A stretch of DNA of 64,000 bases from Hetaerina americana (GCA_022747635.1 JAKTNV010000005.1:42050238-42114237); one strand, 5' to 3'; positions 31,130 through 42,119 are shown, numbered from the stretch's first letter. Made by a program: numbers and translations. The notes: generated from the sequence alone by a model not told the origin.

Positions 31130-32116
31130 CAGATTTTGGCCGTCCTTATATAGGTGGTCCCGTCCAAGTGCTGCTCTCTGATTGGTCCTTTTTCGGAGGA
31201 CTCTCTTCCACGCGTTGTGGAGATGGTAGCCTTCATCTCTATTGAAATTCGCCGGGTTTTTGGCTATCTCAATAGCTTCTCTGATTAGGCGTGGGTAATA
31301 TCTACTTTCTTTACTTATGATTGTAGCGTCATGGAATAGAATATCATGGTCGGGTTCACTCCATTTATGCTCGGAGATGGCCGAGAGGTGAAACTGTTTG
31401 TTCGTAGTAGCCCGGAGGTGTTCTTTCATCCGAACTTTCATAGCTCGGCATGTTTCCCCGATGTAGGCTTTCCCACATGAACACGGTACTTGATAGACCC
31501 CTTCGTATAGGTCTTTCGAGATTTTGTCCTTCGGTCCGGGGAGCGCGTCCGCTATTTTCTTGGTGCAGTTGAATCTTGTCACCACGTCGTGCTTTTTAAG
31601 GATTCTGGCTATCTTCTCGGATGTTCCGGATACGAAGGGGATAGTCGCGTATGCCTTTGGGTCCGGTTCCGTCTGCTCGATTGACTTGTCAGAATCTCGT
31701 CTTCGCCTTTCTTCCCTGGCGGTCCTTTTTAGGACCATATCGTTCCGATAGCCGTTTTGTTTTAGTGCTCTCAGGAGATGTTTCTTTTCAGTCAGCAAAG
31801 AATCGGCGTCAGAGATTTCATACGCTCTGTGAACTAGTGTGTCCACCAAAGATGTCTTTTGGAGCGGATGGTGGTGAGAGGTTGCGTTTAGATAACGGTC
31901 GGTGTGCGTCTTCTTTCTGTAAACAGCATGTCCCAGCTTCCCACAACTCTTCTTTTTGACTAAGACGTCCAGGAAAGGTAGTTGGTTGTCCTTTTCTACT
32001 TCCATCGTAAATTTGATGGAATGATGTTGTGAGTTGAGAAATTGAAGAAATTTCTGAAGTTCTGTTGCGCCGTGCTGCCAGATGACGAAAGTATCATCCA
32101 CATATCTTAACCACAT
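31109..32116 (-). pseudogene. PLE RT C-terminal part plus GIY-YIG endonuclease
   Basis: The open frame begins before the MWLRYVDDTFVIWQHG segment, whose YVDD carries the catalytic aspartates of RT. RT thumb-like sequence follows, then, near codons 210-290, the endonuclease: GVYQVPCSCGKAYIGETCR matches the GIY-YIG signature, with a conserved Arg and His downstream (RMKEHLR). A CxC pair lies inside the first strand. PLEs use this nuclease to nick target DNA. The segment is separated from the RT N terminus only by the frame break near 32.15 kb. The stop at 31109 falls in the 3' terminal repeat. Confidence 0.88.
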
Positions 32117-32153
32117 CCTAGGTTTTTTCTCGTACTGATTAAGGATCTTTTCT

Positions 32154-33557
32154 TCAAAATGCTCTACCTACCTGCACTACCGGAGACAGCGGCGAACCCA
32201 TGGCTGCACCCTCTGTCTGCTCGTAGAATTCTTCGTTCCACAAAAAATAAGCATTCGTGAGGCAATGCTCCACCAGTGTGGGGAAGTCTTCCGGAATGCC
32301 GTTGGTGGTTAGGCCTCTGATGATCTCCACCGATTCCTTAATCGGGATGTTAGTGAACAGTGAAACAACATCGAAGCTCACCAATAATTCGTTGCTGTCC
32401 ATTGTGATCTTTTTCAGGATGTCGATGAAATGCCCGGAGTTTTTCACGAATGACGATGTTTTTCCGACGTAGAACTGTAGAGATTGGGCCAGGTATTTCG
32501 CCAGTCCGTATGTTGGAGCATCGATCTGGCTGACTATAGGTCGGAGTGGTATCCCCTCCTTGTGTATTTTCGGCAGTCCGTATAATCTGGGTGGTTTGGG
32601 AGCCGAAGAAAATAGTCCACGTTGTTCTTCCATCGGAATGAGGGATTTCTTTATTAGAGCTCTGGTGTTTCGCTCTATTTTTGCTGTCGGGTCGGTCTTG
32701 AGTTTCTTATACGTCCCGTCTTGGAGAAGTTCCGTAATTTTGCTCCGGTAGTCCTCTTTGTTGATTACCACAGTTGCATTCCCTTTGTCTGCAGGTATTA
32801 TGAGAATGCTCTCATTTTCTTGCAGGTTCCTCAGAGCTCGTCTTTCGGCAGTTGTGATATTAGACTTAGGTGGTCTAGCGTTGCGTAGAATGAGTGCTAC
32901 TTCTTCCCTTATCTCATCAGCGTCTCCCTTGGGAAGCTTTCGGATGGCCGACTCGATCCCAGTTATAATCTTCTCCCTCGGTATCACGGTAGGAGCAATG
33001 GCGAAGTTTGGGCCCTTGGATAGGACCGCAGTGCAAGCGTCATCTAAGGTCAGATTCGTTAGGTTAACAACCGCACGGCCCTTTTCAGGACCATCAACTG
33101 GGTGTTGCCTCGAGTTCAGCTTTTTAAATTTCTTGATTTGGGTATCCCGGGTTGACGCCTGGGCAGTGCGGGAAGAGTCGTAAGTTATTCTTTCGATTTT
33201 GTCCCAATCAGAGGCGCAGAGAATGTCGCCCAACTCCAGATGAATCGCGAACAATTCTTCTGAACAGAGGTGGAGAGCAAGGCGTGTGTGGTGCACCCGC
33301 TCTCGAAGTAAGGCCTCACTAGTGCGACGAAAAATTCTTTTTGCTGCCTTGGTTCTTAGGTGGTGTTTCACTTCAACACAGGTGGGCAGTGTATCCGCGT
33401 CCCTGCAGCGTTGGAGGAAGGCCAAGGAAGACAGGAGTCTTCCTTTCTTCTTCCGCAGCTTCTCAAATCTCCTTATCTTCCTGTGAGTTCCCTCCCCGTA
33501 GAGGCGAAGTATATGGTTGCGTAGATTTTCGCGGCGGTGGCTTGAAGAATTCTGCAT
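32154..33557 (-). pseudogene. PLE reverse transcriptase, N-terminal and central part
   Basis: 467 codons from an ATG in the terminal repeat. A basic N-terminal region (RRFEKLRKKKGRL) precedes reverse transcriptase. RT motifs visible are the LRPIVSQIDAPTYGLAKYLA segment typical of PLEs, the first catalytic Asp in SFDVVSLFTNIP, and GAAMGSPLSPVV. The frame is lost directly after that motif, where a net one- or two-base shift sends it to a stop at 32154. The enzyme would copy element RNA at the target site. The frame with the YVDD box continues on the other side of the break, so the damage appears limited to one indel or a sequencing error. Confidence 0.88.
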
Positions 33558-33645
33558 GTCCGGGTTTTCACCGCGTTGTTGTTTGAAGCCGACAACAGTT
33601 TCGCCGAAGTTTCATCCGGCGTCTTCAGGTCGAAGATGAGGGACT
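33542..33645 (-). repeat. 5' pseudo-LTR of the PLE with hammerhead-like motif
   Basis: On the minus strand it reads CTGAAGA, a GCCG/CGGC stem, GAAA, a short stem III (AC...GT) with loop TGTT, then C, matching the hammerhead order, followed by GGTGAAAACCCGG. Hammerhead motifs in PLE terminal repeats are established. The ATG at 33557-33555 lies inside this repeat, so the ORF starts within the terminal repeat. Confidence 0.75.
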
Positions 33646-35341
33646 GCGAACCGAACCGAACCGATAAAGCACTGCGCCTTGCGCATCTTGTCCCGATTTC
33701 CAGCTGATGCTGATAAACGGTGGTATGATATGGGTATTTTAGGGGGTGGTTATGGAGAAAGGATTCTTAATTTACGGTGGGCATTGCGGTAAGTTTAGGA
33801 CGTTTATGCTTGAAGTGCGGATTTTTATCGTAGGACCATAGGTTTTCTAATTAGGGGTTTTGGGTGATGGGCAGTGATTTGGAAAAGGACGAGGCAATGG
33901 ATTGGAGGTAGGTACTGATGGGTGGTAGCTGTAGATCTTTGTGGAGGGAATCATTGCGAAAGAACCAGGGGGCTTTAGCTATATGACGGATAGCTTTATT
34001 CTGAAAAGTGCAAATTTTCTTTATGTTTGTGTCGGATATGGCTCCCCAGGCTGGGTAGCCATATGTCAGGATGGGGCGAATCATGGATTTGTATAGGATC
34101 AATTTGGTACTTAGTTTAAGGGGACTTCTGTGATTTAGAAGGGGGAACAGGGAGGCACGCGCCGCGTTTGCCTTGTTGATAACGTACGTAGTATGCTCCT
34201 GCCAGGTAAGTTTCCTGTCCAGTATGACTCCCAGGAATTTGGCTGAGTTTTTAAGGGGGATGCGGGAGTTACCATAAAAAAGGGCCGTAGAGCAGGGTTT
34301 CTTCCACTTTCTTGCAAAGTTGACATGCTCGCATTTGTCTGGATGGACACAGAGTTTCCAAGAGTCCATCCATTCTTCAACTAAGTCTAGGTGTTCCTGA
34401 ACGTTGTCTGCAGCAGTGTCAGGGCAGAAAGACTGGGATGCAATGGCGGTGTCGTCGGCGTACAGGTACACTTGGGTTTTAGGATGGGAGGGGAGGTCAT
34501 TTATATAAAGATTGAAAAGGGTTGGGGATAAAACAGCACCCTGAGGGACACCGGCGAGGATATTTCTCGGGTTTGAATTGTAAGAGTTGATAGAGACAAA
34601 GAAAGTTCTGCTTGAGAGGAAAGATGCTGTAATTTTAACAAGAGAGAAAGAGATATCAGTCTGGGAGAGTTTGTAGACGAGTCCTTCTTTCCAGACTCGG
34701 TCAAAGGCCCGTTTGATGTCTAGAAAGGCGACCTGGGTGTGTTTTTTAATGTTAAAACCAAAAGTAATATGCTCGACAAGTCGGAGGATTTGGTGGGTGG
34801 TGGCTGTTTTTCTTCTGAAACCCGTTTGTTCCGGCCGTAGGATATTTAGTGAAGTGAATTCCTCATCAAGGCGGTAGTGGATGACGCGCTCCAGGACCTT
34901 ACCCATGCAGGGGAGAAGGCTGATGGGTCTGTGATTGCCAGGGTCCTTTGGATCTTTTCCGGGTTTGGGTATGAGTATGACTTTTGCACACTTCCAGGCG
35001 GCAGGGAAATAGCAGAGTGAGAGGCATGAGTTCAGGATGGACAAAAGGTGATCAAGGAAGTGTATGGGGAGGTTTTTGAGGTGGTTGTACGAGATGCGGT
35101 CAGGGCCGGGAGCGGATTTGGCTTTGCAGTTATTAATGATGGCCTTTAAGTCGGTCATTGTAGCCGCTGGTATAGCAGGAGGAGGAGTAAACGCAATAGA
35201 GTCGAAAGTTTGGTTGGCGGTGGAGTCAAGATGGGATGGTTTTGGGTTGCAGAAGACCGATTCCAAGATGTCGGCGAAGATTTCACACTTTTCCTGGTCG
35301 GAGTATGATAATGACCCGTTATGGAGAAGAGGAGCTGGGGG
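33646..35341 (-). mobile_element. 5'-truncated Jockey-like LINE
   Basis: Contains the RT and C-terminal part of ORF2 and a 205-bp 3' untranslated region. The 3' end shows GGTTC repeated three times (33650-33665 on the plus strand as GAACC) rather than poly(A). Endonuclease and ORF1 are missing. The 5' side ends in an abrupt junction with PLE copy B at 35341/35342. Confidence 0.85.
33851..35341 (-). pseudogene. Jockey-like reverse transcriptase ORF, 5'-truncated
   Basis: About 495 codons are open down to the natural-looking stop at 33851. Motifs in order are IPKPGKDPKDPGNHRPISLL, AFLDIKRAFDRVWKEGL (first Asp), AGVPQGAVLSPTLFNLYIND, and YLYADDTAIA (catalytic Asp pair), followed by the LGVILDRKLTWQEHT segment and a C-terminal RPILTYGYPAWG segment typical of Jockey/CR1 elements. 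The first dozen codons that can be read belong to antisense PLE sequence across the junction, so the true start is lost. RT itself looks undamaged. Without the endonuclease domain the copy cannot retrotranspose by itself. Confidence 0.9.
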
Positions 35342-36032
35342 ACGATGGAAGTAGAAAAGGACAACCAACTACCTTTCCTGGACGTCTTAGTCAAAAAGAA
35401 GAGTTGTGGGAAGCTGGGACATGCTGTTTACAGAAAGAAGACGCACACCGACCGTTATCTAAACGCAACCTCTCACCACCATCCGCTCCAAAAGACATCT
35501 TTGGTGGACACACTAGTTCACAGAGCGTATGAAATCTCTGACGCCGATTCTTTGCTGACTGAAAAGAAACATCTCCTGAGAGCACTAAAACAAAACGGCT
35601 ATCGGAACGATATGGTCCTAAAAAGGACCGCCAGGGAAGAAAGGCGAAGACGAGATTCTGACAAGTCAATCGAGCAGACGGAACCGGACCCAAAGGCATA
35701 CGCGACTATCCCCTTCGTATCCGGAACATCCGAGAAGATAGCCAGAATCCTTAAAAAGCACGACGTGGTGACAAGATTCAACTGCACCAAGAAAATAGCG
35801 GACGCGCTCCCCGGACCGAAGGACAAAATCTCGAAAGACCTATACGAAGGGGTCTATCAAGTACCGTGTTCATGTGGGAAAGCCTACATCGGGGAAACAT
35901 GCCGAGCTATGAAAGTTCGGATGAAAGAACACCTCCGGGCTACTACGAACAAACAGTTTCACCTCTCGGCCATCTCCGAGCATAAATGGAGTGAACCCGG
36001 CCATGATATTCTATTCCATGACGCTACAATCA
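35342..36032 (+). mobile_element. Penelope-like element, copy B fragment (691 bp)
   Basis: Inverted copy of 31318-32008. It encodes the end of RT and the GIY-YIG core (SCGKAYIGETCR), with one amino-acid change noticed (SEPDHD to SEPGHD). It starts at ACGATGGAAGTAG and stops inside the endonuclease after GCTACAATCA, so both ends are truncated and neither terminal repeat is present. Confidence 0.92.
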
Positions 36033-36634
36033 AATAACGCCTGAAACCATCGATTGTATTAAAAAACCAGTTTATCATAATTATTTTAGAATTATCTATT
36101 ATAAATGTATCATATCCATAGCCCTGCATGATCCAATCCTAAGCCCTCCGACGGCTTTTGCAAAGAATTTTATATTTTAATATTCTAGTATCTTCCGTAA
36201 ATATTCTCTTAGGACTCGCAAAGTTATCCGCTTGTTCAGTTATTTTGGCGGTTCGAATTTCATGTTGTCATTTTTCCCGTTCTTCGTACCAACCTTCCCT
36301 CCATCAAACATACTTTCGTTCCGGACGCATTTAATCTCAGTTTCATGTTCTGTTACCTCTCTGAAGGTATCCATGGAATAGTATTGGGTCTAAGTATCGT
36401 CGGTATATTGATACGTCGGGTATAACAAAACATTCAACTCTCCAAACATTACACCTACCTTCTGAACACATACATCCCTCACAAATTGATTCATAAGAAC
36501 ACAGCATATCCTCATGTAATGCCATGTTTTATTTCAAAACAGACAACCCAAAGTGCCATTCAATCTTTACTTAACCATGATTTGCCATGCATCTCTTTTC
36601 AATCATTCATCAACTTCTCATTTACATCATGCTA
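36033..36634. other. Non-coding spacer
   Basis: Nothing recognised. The rest of the Jockey-like LINE does not reappear here, so copy B did not simply interrupt it. Confidence 0.35.
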
Positions 36635-37184
36635 CAGGGTTCGTCCGGAAAATAAGTGTACTGATTTTTTCCCGCCGCTCCAGGCGCGCCCAGCACCGCT
36701 CTGACGGGCTGCGATTGGAGGGGGGTATGTTGGCAAGCGACGCTGAAAAAGGCAGTCGGTTCTGAGCTGTGGTGTAGTGAGGAGCTCTGTTAACGCGAAC
36801 CTCCACGCTCGACCCACGTCACGGAACGCGATGCCGAAGTTTTTGGAGCAGCGTTATTCCATCAAATTTGCGGTAAAGCTTGGGAAATCGTCTACCGAAA
36901 CTGTCGGTATGATTAACCAGGCTTACGGGGAGTCAGCCATGTCCAGAAACATGATCTTTCGGTGGCACAAGATGTTCGTGGAGGGCAGAGAAGAGGTCGA
37001 CGACGAGTCTTCGAGAGGTTCCCGATGATGCCTTCGCGGGAGCGTTCCAGGAATGGGAACGCCGCTGGAACAAGTGTATCGACTCACAAGGGTCCTACTT
37101 TGAGGAATATTAGCTTAAGATATGTAAAAGTGTAATACATTTTTTTTCCTGAGCTCAGTACACTTATTTTCCGGACGAACCCTG
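36635..37184 (+). mobile_element. Internally deleted mariner, 550 bp
   Basis: Perfect terminal inverted repeats of about 31 bp begin CAGGGTTCGTCCGG and CAGGGTTCGTCCGG on opposite strands, flanked by TA at 36633-36634 and 37185-37186. It keeps only the N-terminal part and the final tail of transposase. The intact ends mean it should still be mobilisable by a matching transposase. Confidence 0.92.
36831..37028 (+). CDS. Truncated mariner transposase: first HTH only (65 aa)
   Basis: ATG at 36831 starts MPKFLEQRYSIKFAVKLGKS, the first helix-turn-helix of a mariner transposase, running to FRWHKMFVEGREEVDDESSR before a stop at 37026-37028. The catalytic domain is deleted. Just downstream (37034-37113) the C-terminal tail FQEWERRWNKCIDSQGSYFE remains, out of frame with the first part. 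The peptide could at most bind terminal repeats. Whether it is expressed is unknown. Confidence 0.7.
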   Translation: MPKFLEQRYSIKFAVKLGKSSTETVGMINQAYGESAMSRNMIFRWHKMFVEGREEVDDESSRGSR

Positions 37185-37221
37185 TATCTCAAAACAGCGG
37201 CTAATATAATTAATGAGTGCA

Positions 37222-37880
37222 TTTGAAAATCTGAGCGAAAGGTATGGGATGAGAATCAGCGTTATAAAGAAAGGTTACGAGAAATTTGGCATTATTAAAT
37301 AGTAAATGTCATAAGATTTAGAGAGAAAGGAAGGACAAATTTAACGTCAAAATAAAAGGCAAAGCTGGAGTGTGTGCAACATCTGTATTGGAAGTGTTTG
37401 GGACCGAAATGGCTAAAGTAGTTGGGATAACTTGGGAAGAAGAAAACTTACGATAAACAAAAAAGTTCTCACGAGGAGGAGGGTTTTTATGACAGGGACG
37501 TCAAATAAGGGTGTTAAGAAATGACTGGTAAAAACTTAAATATGAAGCGTGGTTGGGTACGTGCAGAAACATTGCTGTTGAAGCTAGCGTATATTAGAGG
37601 CTTTTGATATGGGGAAATATTTTAGGGAAGGACGGAATATGTAAAGAGAGTACTAGTTATGGTTGGGAGGAGAGAGGGTGGTTTGAAGTAATCCAAAGGA
37701 GGCAGGTGAGTGTAGAACATTGTGGTTGGTGATTGGATATTGACGACTGTGATTGAGTGGAGAGCAGTAGGCAAGTGAGGTAGGACGAGGCATGTTCAGT
37801 GGAATGAAACGAGGCAGATGCATTCAAAATTGAAGAAATTTTACCATAGTGTGGGGTGCCAAGTTGTACCTTAGGTAAGG
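37222..37880 (+). pseudogene. Degenerate LINE relic, same family as 4.7-5.7 kb
   Basis: AGGTATGGGATGAGAATCA (37240-37258) and later segments (ACGAGGAGGAGGG; TGACAGGGACGTC; GGTGTTAAGAAATGA) align with 5088-5350 of the relic at 4.7-5.7 kb. Many stops and indels. It begins 38 bp after the deleted mariner. Confidence 0.65.
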
Positions 37881-39794
37881 CTAATAAATATGGCGGTGTT
37901 CAGTCTCTGTCGATCTAAAACAAAAAGCCAACCAAAAACCAAATAAATAGATCTCAACACTTCTGATTCCCTTCAAAACCACATCTCATTTTCAAATAAA
38001 TCTACTCCTCAGCAGTCTTTTTAACTGCCTAATGCATTTGGCTCGGTTTCATATCACTTTAAAATCATACGAATATCATGTTAGTATCATTGAAAATAAT
38101 GCCTGATTATAGGCAGCTAATTAATGTTCATCGTCATTGGTTTATGCCCTGTAGCACGCCTCAATCGACTGTAGCAGTGTGTGTACATAGACAGCAGGTC
38201 CAAATGGGTAAAGGCGATGTGTTCTGCACAGAAAAACTTACTCAAATTGTGTACTCCGATTTAAATGATTGGGTTACTATGCTGTGACTTTGTCGTGACA
38301 GCGAATTGCGCGAGGAAAAAAACTACTTGTTAATTAGGATTCTATATCTGACAAATCTGTCTGTGATGGCACTCATGTCTCTTATCTTTTCCGTGAAGAC
38401 TGCCGAAGATATACTGTGCCGACATATCGGTTGAACAGGAATTGAAATTCAGGAACAAATGCGCAGTTTAAGTATGCACTGCCCATGGCATATAGATCAG
38501 CGATCGCCAACAATTCGCACCTCACGGACCACTAAACTCACAATTTTGAATCCCGCAGACAATTTACATGAATTATTTTTTTAAAGATACACATTCCTTT
38601 AAAATGAATATGACCTTTGAAAATACCTTTCTATTAGCTTGAAAAATTTATCACGCTCCTTAAATCATTAAAAAATTTGTCAATTTTTTTCATTGCAGCA
38701 ATTTTATATGTGTGATGTTTTTCGCTGATTGTGAGAAATCACTCCGCGGGTTACCCAATTTTTCCGGATACCACTAGTTGAAGACCGCCGGCAGAAGCGA
38801 TACCTACGTACTTTACCAAATTAACGCTTACATAGTAGATGTGAAAACCGCGGTAATCAACCCAATGGCTGGTTTTGATAAGTGAGGATCGAGATAATTA
38901 TGAGCTGTAGCGTTGTTTGTGTCAGTCCACTCTAACCACCACCATTAGTTTTCCACACGAGATTTTGGAGGTAAAAACATCGCTCCGTTGGATTTTATAG
39001 GGATTGCTGAAAGGCATCACTCCATAACCCGAAAACAAAAACTCTGGTCACTCGCTGAACACTGCACTCACCGAGCTCTCTGAGAATTAAGACTTTGCTA
39101 AATACATATACTGCAGTGTACTGTTCGGAGAGTACATTTACGTCACTATTTAGCGCGCAATGAACTGATTTATGTACATTCACACCCATTCTTTTTCACT
39201 CAAGTAGTAAAAATTCGAAGGCAAAGAGGGGGATGGTGAAGGGGAAAGACTGAAGTAATATCACAACATCGGGGGTAATTTGAAAGTTTATGACGAAATG
39301 AAAAACCGTGAAAGGAGGAGGGGTCGAGGGGCAGGCCAAACAAAACGCGTGACGTAACACGATGGCATCAGCAGCGCCCCTCCAAAGAGGAGTGTTATGG
39401 CTCGAGGGAGAGAGATAACTTTGGCCGCCAGGGCCGTCTACACCCCTATCCCTTTGTTGATCGACCCAACATTCCCCGCTCCTCCCCGGTGAACGTTGAA
39501 AAAGACTCCCCTTCCTATTCCGTCGCACGTGATGAGGTGTTTTTGGATCCTGAGACGAATTCTGTTTTTCGCCAGTCCTGTCCGATGATTTGCAAAGCAA
39601 TTGGAACCGATCGACTCTCCCATCCCTTCCCAGTCTCCAAAACCTACTGCGCCACCCCTCTGCCCCGACCACGACACCTCTTTCGATGGCTTCGCCGCAT
39701 GTTGCCGCCACAGCCGACCCACGCCCACCCCTCATGAATACTCCTTCAGACTGGCTGCGCGTTACTTATTTTCAGATTTAGACTATGTGAAAGG
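37881..39794. other. Non-coding spacer with GC-rich patch
   Basis: AT-rich to about 39225; 39230-39740 is GC-richer, with ORFs on both strands that show no domain. Confidence 0.35.
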
Positions 39795-40292
39795 AATATC
39801 GAAATAAACAAAATAAATCGATGCAAAAGAAATATCGACATATTTTGAAACCGTATCGTTTGGGAATCTCCATAAATATCAACTATAATGAGGAATATTG
39901 CTATACTCCCAACTTCAATATCGACAATATTGACCATTATTTATGCTGGAAATGTATGGTTCATTTATATTTTAGAATTAGTACATCGATTACAATTTCC
40001 TCATCCAATATCGGCATTTATGGGGTATTCTGTCGGCCAAATATGTAGTCAAACACCAAATATTTAGCCCAATACTGGGTTTTCCTAATCTCAAATCTTC
40101 TCAATGGTTGATGTTGTCAATATCACCCATATCGTACATCGATAACATCTGTATTGATAACATGCTTCATTCGTCACCATGACTATTATTATCGAACATA
40201 TATACCCATGATAGTTACTTAAAATGATACAATTCAATCGACATTCTATCGATCTTTCAGAAGTAGATTCGATAATGGTCTATCAAATCGAA
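39795..40292. promoter_or_regulatory. Cluster of ATCGA/TCGAT words
   Basis: Eleven ATCGA or TCGAT sites occur in about 490 bp (near 39798, 39817, 39833, 39919, 39984, 40138, 40191, 40236, 40248, 40270, 40287). Several are ATCGAT, the core of insect DREF/BEAF-type sites. By chance about one would be expected. It may be a regulatory or insulator cluster, or the remains of a decayed tandem repeat. Confidence 0.35.
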
Positions 40293-40329
40293 GGTTGTAG
40301 ACCGTGATAGATGGGATGATTTTTGGCAA

Positions 40330-40657
40330 GCGAGGCAAAAGGGGATCGAGATGGTGCGGGGGCTAACGTACTGGCTTCCCACCCTGAGGGCGCGGGTTCA
40401 AATCCCGGCGGTGTTGAATATTTTTCAGAGGTATCTCGATCCCTACTTGAGGTGCTTTGTGGAGGGCACTTTGAGTGAGTACGCCGTCCGTCGGATGGGA
40501 CGTTAAGCCGCGGACCCCTTGGCGCCTTTCGTAAACAGTAGGCTAATGCCGACGCCGGGTTTCTCTCCACCCTTCATCCTTTCCTGTCCTTCCCCTATGG
40601 CGCAAATGACCTTAGCTGTCGGTCGCCTCCCCTCAAAACTACTACTGCGAGGCAAAA
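40330..40657 (+). repeat. tRNA-derived SINE with 11-bp target duplication
   Basis: GCGAGGCAAAA at 40330-40340 and 40647-40657 are perfect flanking repeats around a 306-bp body. GGTTCAAATCC at 40395-40405 is a consensus polymerase III B box, and TGGTGCGGGGGC about 40 bases upstream serves as the A box. The body contains GGGACGTTAAGCC, like the conserved central segments known in invertebrate SINEs. The 3' end is ACTACTACT rather than poly(A). Confidence 0.85.
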
Positions 40658-42119
40658 TCGGGTAAATAATAGACATTCTGGGCGGAATAAAGGGAGATAG
40701 AAAGTAAAAAGATTAAGGTTAAAGTAAAGTAGTATGTGGAGACGAAGAGCAGTTCATTGCGATGCATGGTTTTCGAGTATAAATGTATATTTAGTGTTAT
40801 GTTAGGCAAGGTTTAAAGGTGTAACTGTGCTTAGTTGTTGAAGCCATCAAAAATCCTACCTCAACCAGAGGACAACTCTTAACAATGATGATAATTATTA
40901 CAATAATGGATACGTCTTATCACGCATCCCTAGTGTTTCTACCGTCTAAGGAGAGATGAGAGTTATTTATGATTTGACCTCCATGCGTGAATAAGTCCGT
41001 ATTTATTCCGTTCTCCTTTTCCACTCGTTACGATTTGCATGTGTGTGTTTCGTTACCATGAACGTTTTCACGTTTCGCGCGGTGGTGAAATGGGGTTCAT
41101 GAAGGGGAGGCAGACTTACTCCCAAAATTCTTTTCTCCCGCGTATGAAAATGGACTGCATTTAAAAAAATTAATTCTTCCGACGGTTCCTTAATTCGAAT
41201 CGCGTACCATGAAATGCATCCCTTAACTATGTATGAGGAAGGGGATGAGCACGCCTGTAAAACGCGAGCTCACCACATAAGGAAATTGTACTCAAGTGTC
41301 CGGAATCATACCGTGTTAGGAAAGCATATTATTAAAATTTAGTTCAATTCATCCATTTAGAAGAGACAGTAAGAGTCGAGAGAAATTTCTACACTCAACA
41401 TGCCGGGAAAGCACCAGGTCTTATTTTAATCCATCATAAAACATTTCATTTTTTTGAGATGGACTTTTTAGATCTACCCATACATTAATACATAGCAACA
41501 ACCAGTACCTCATCTAGGAAACCTCTAGCAGTCATTTTCATAAATAAATAATAATAATTTTATAACCTTTTTTCTACTATGAAAGCTGAGAATTATGTTT
41601 AATATAATAACTCTTGCACCTATTTGGAGATCGAATGTTCCCTGAAGTAGATAATGCTATACTCGGGGGACAAATTGTATTCAAAAGTGTTGCCGGGCAT
41701 ATGAGTTGCATAATTTTGAATTTTATCTAAGCCAAAATATTGTGCGAGGGATTTCATGGAACCAATGTCCCCCTCCCTCTTGGCTCTGAAACTTCTCACA
41801 TCTCTTGTAAAAATAAACCTATACTTATTTATTTCCTACTTTTCAACTCAAAGTTTCATTCTTCAAATTCAGTTTAGTTCCAAGTTGATTTCATTAACGT
41901 ATGCATCTAAATGTTAAATAAAACTGTAATCACTTATATGGCTCTTAGTACCCAAGATAAGTCTACATCTAACGTGTCTTTCCGAGGGTTCATCAAACAT
42001 TTATTTGAATGTTTTTATTATATGACAACTTTTATCTAATATTTGTTAAACGAGTATTTGACAATAGGTTTTTTCTATCAACTAAAAGTTATATTACAGA
42101 CATAAAAAATGCTCGTGTG
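40658..42119. other. AT-rich non-coding spacer
   Basis: Nothing recognised. Confidence 0.3.

Larger units (their letters stand above)
31026..33645 (-). mobile_element. Penelope-like element, copy A (nearly intact)
   Basis: A 104-bp direct repeat at 31026-31129 and 33542-33645 brackets reverse transcriptase and a GIY-YIG endonuclease on the minus strand, the defining organisation of Penelope-like elements with terminal pseudo-LTRs. The two reading frames together span about 810 codons and are separated by a single disruption near 32140-32170. The copy meets the 3' end of the Jockey-like LINE at 33645/33646. Confidence 0.9.

Noticed and set aside
31524..33586. Plus-strand ORFs opposite the Penelope-like element
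   Set aside because: Antisense shadows of the RT and GIY-YIG frames.
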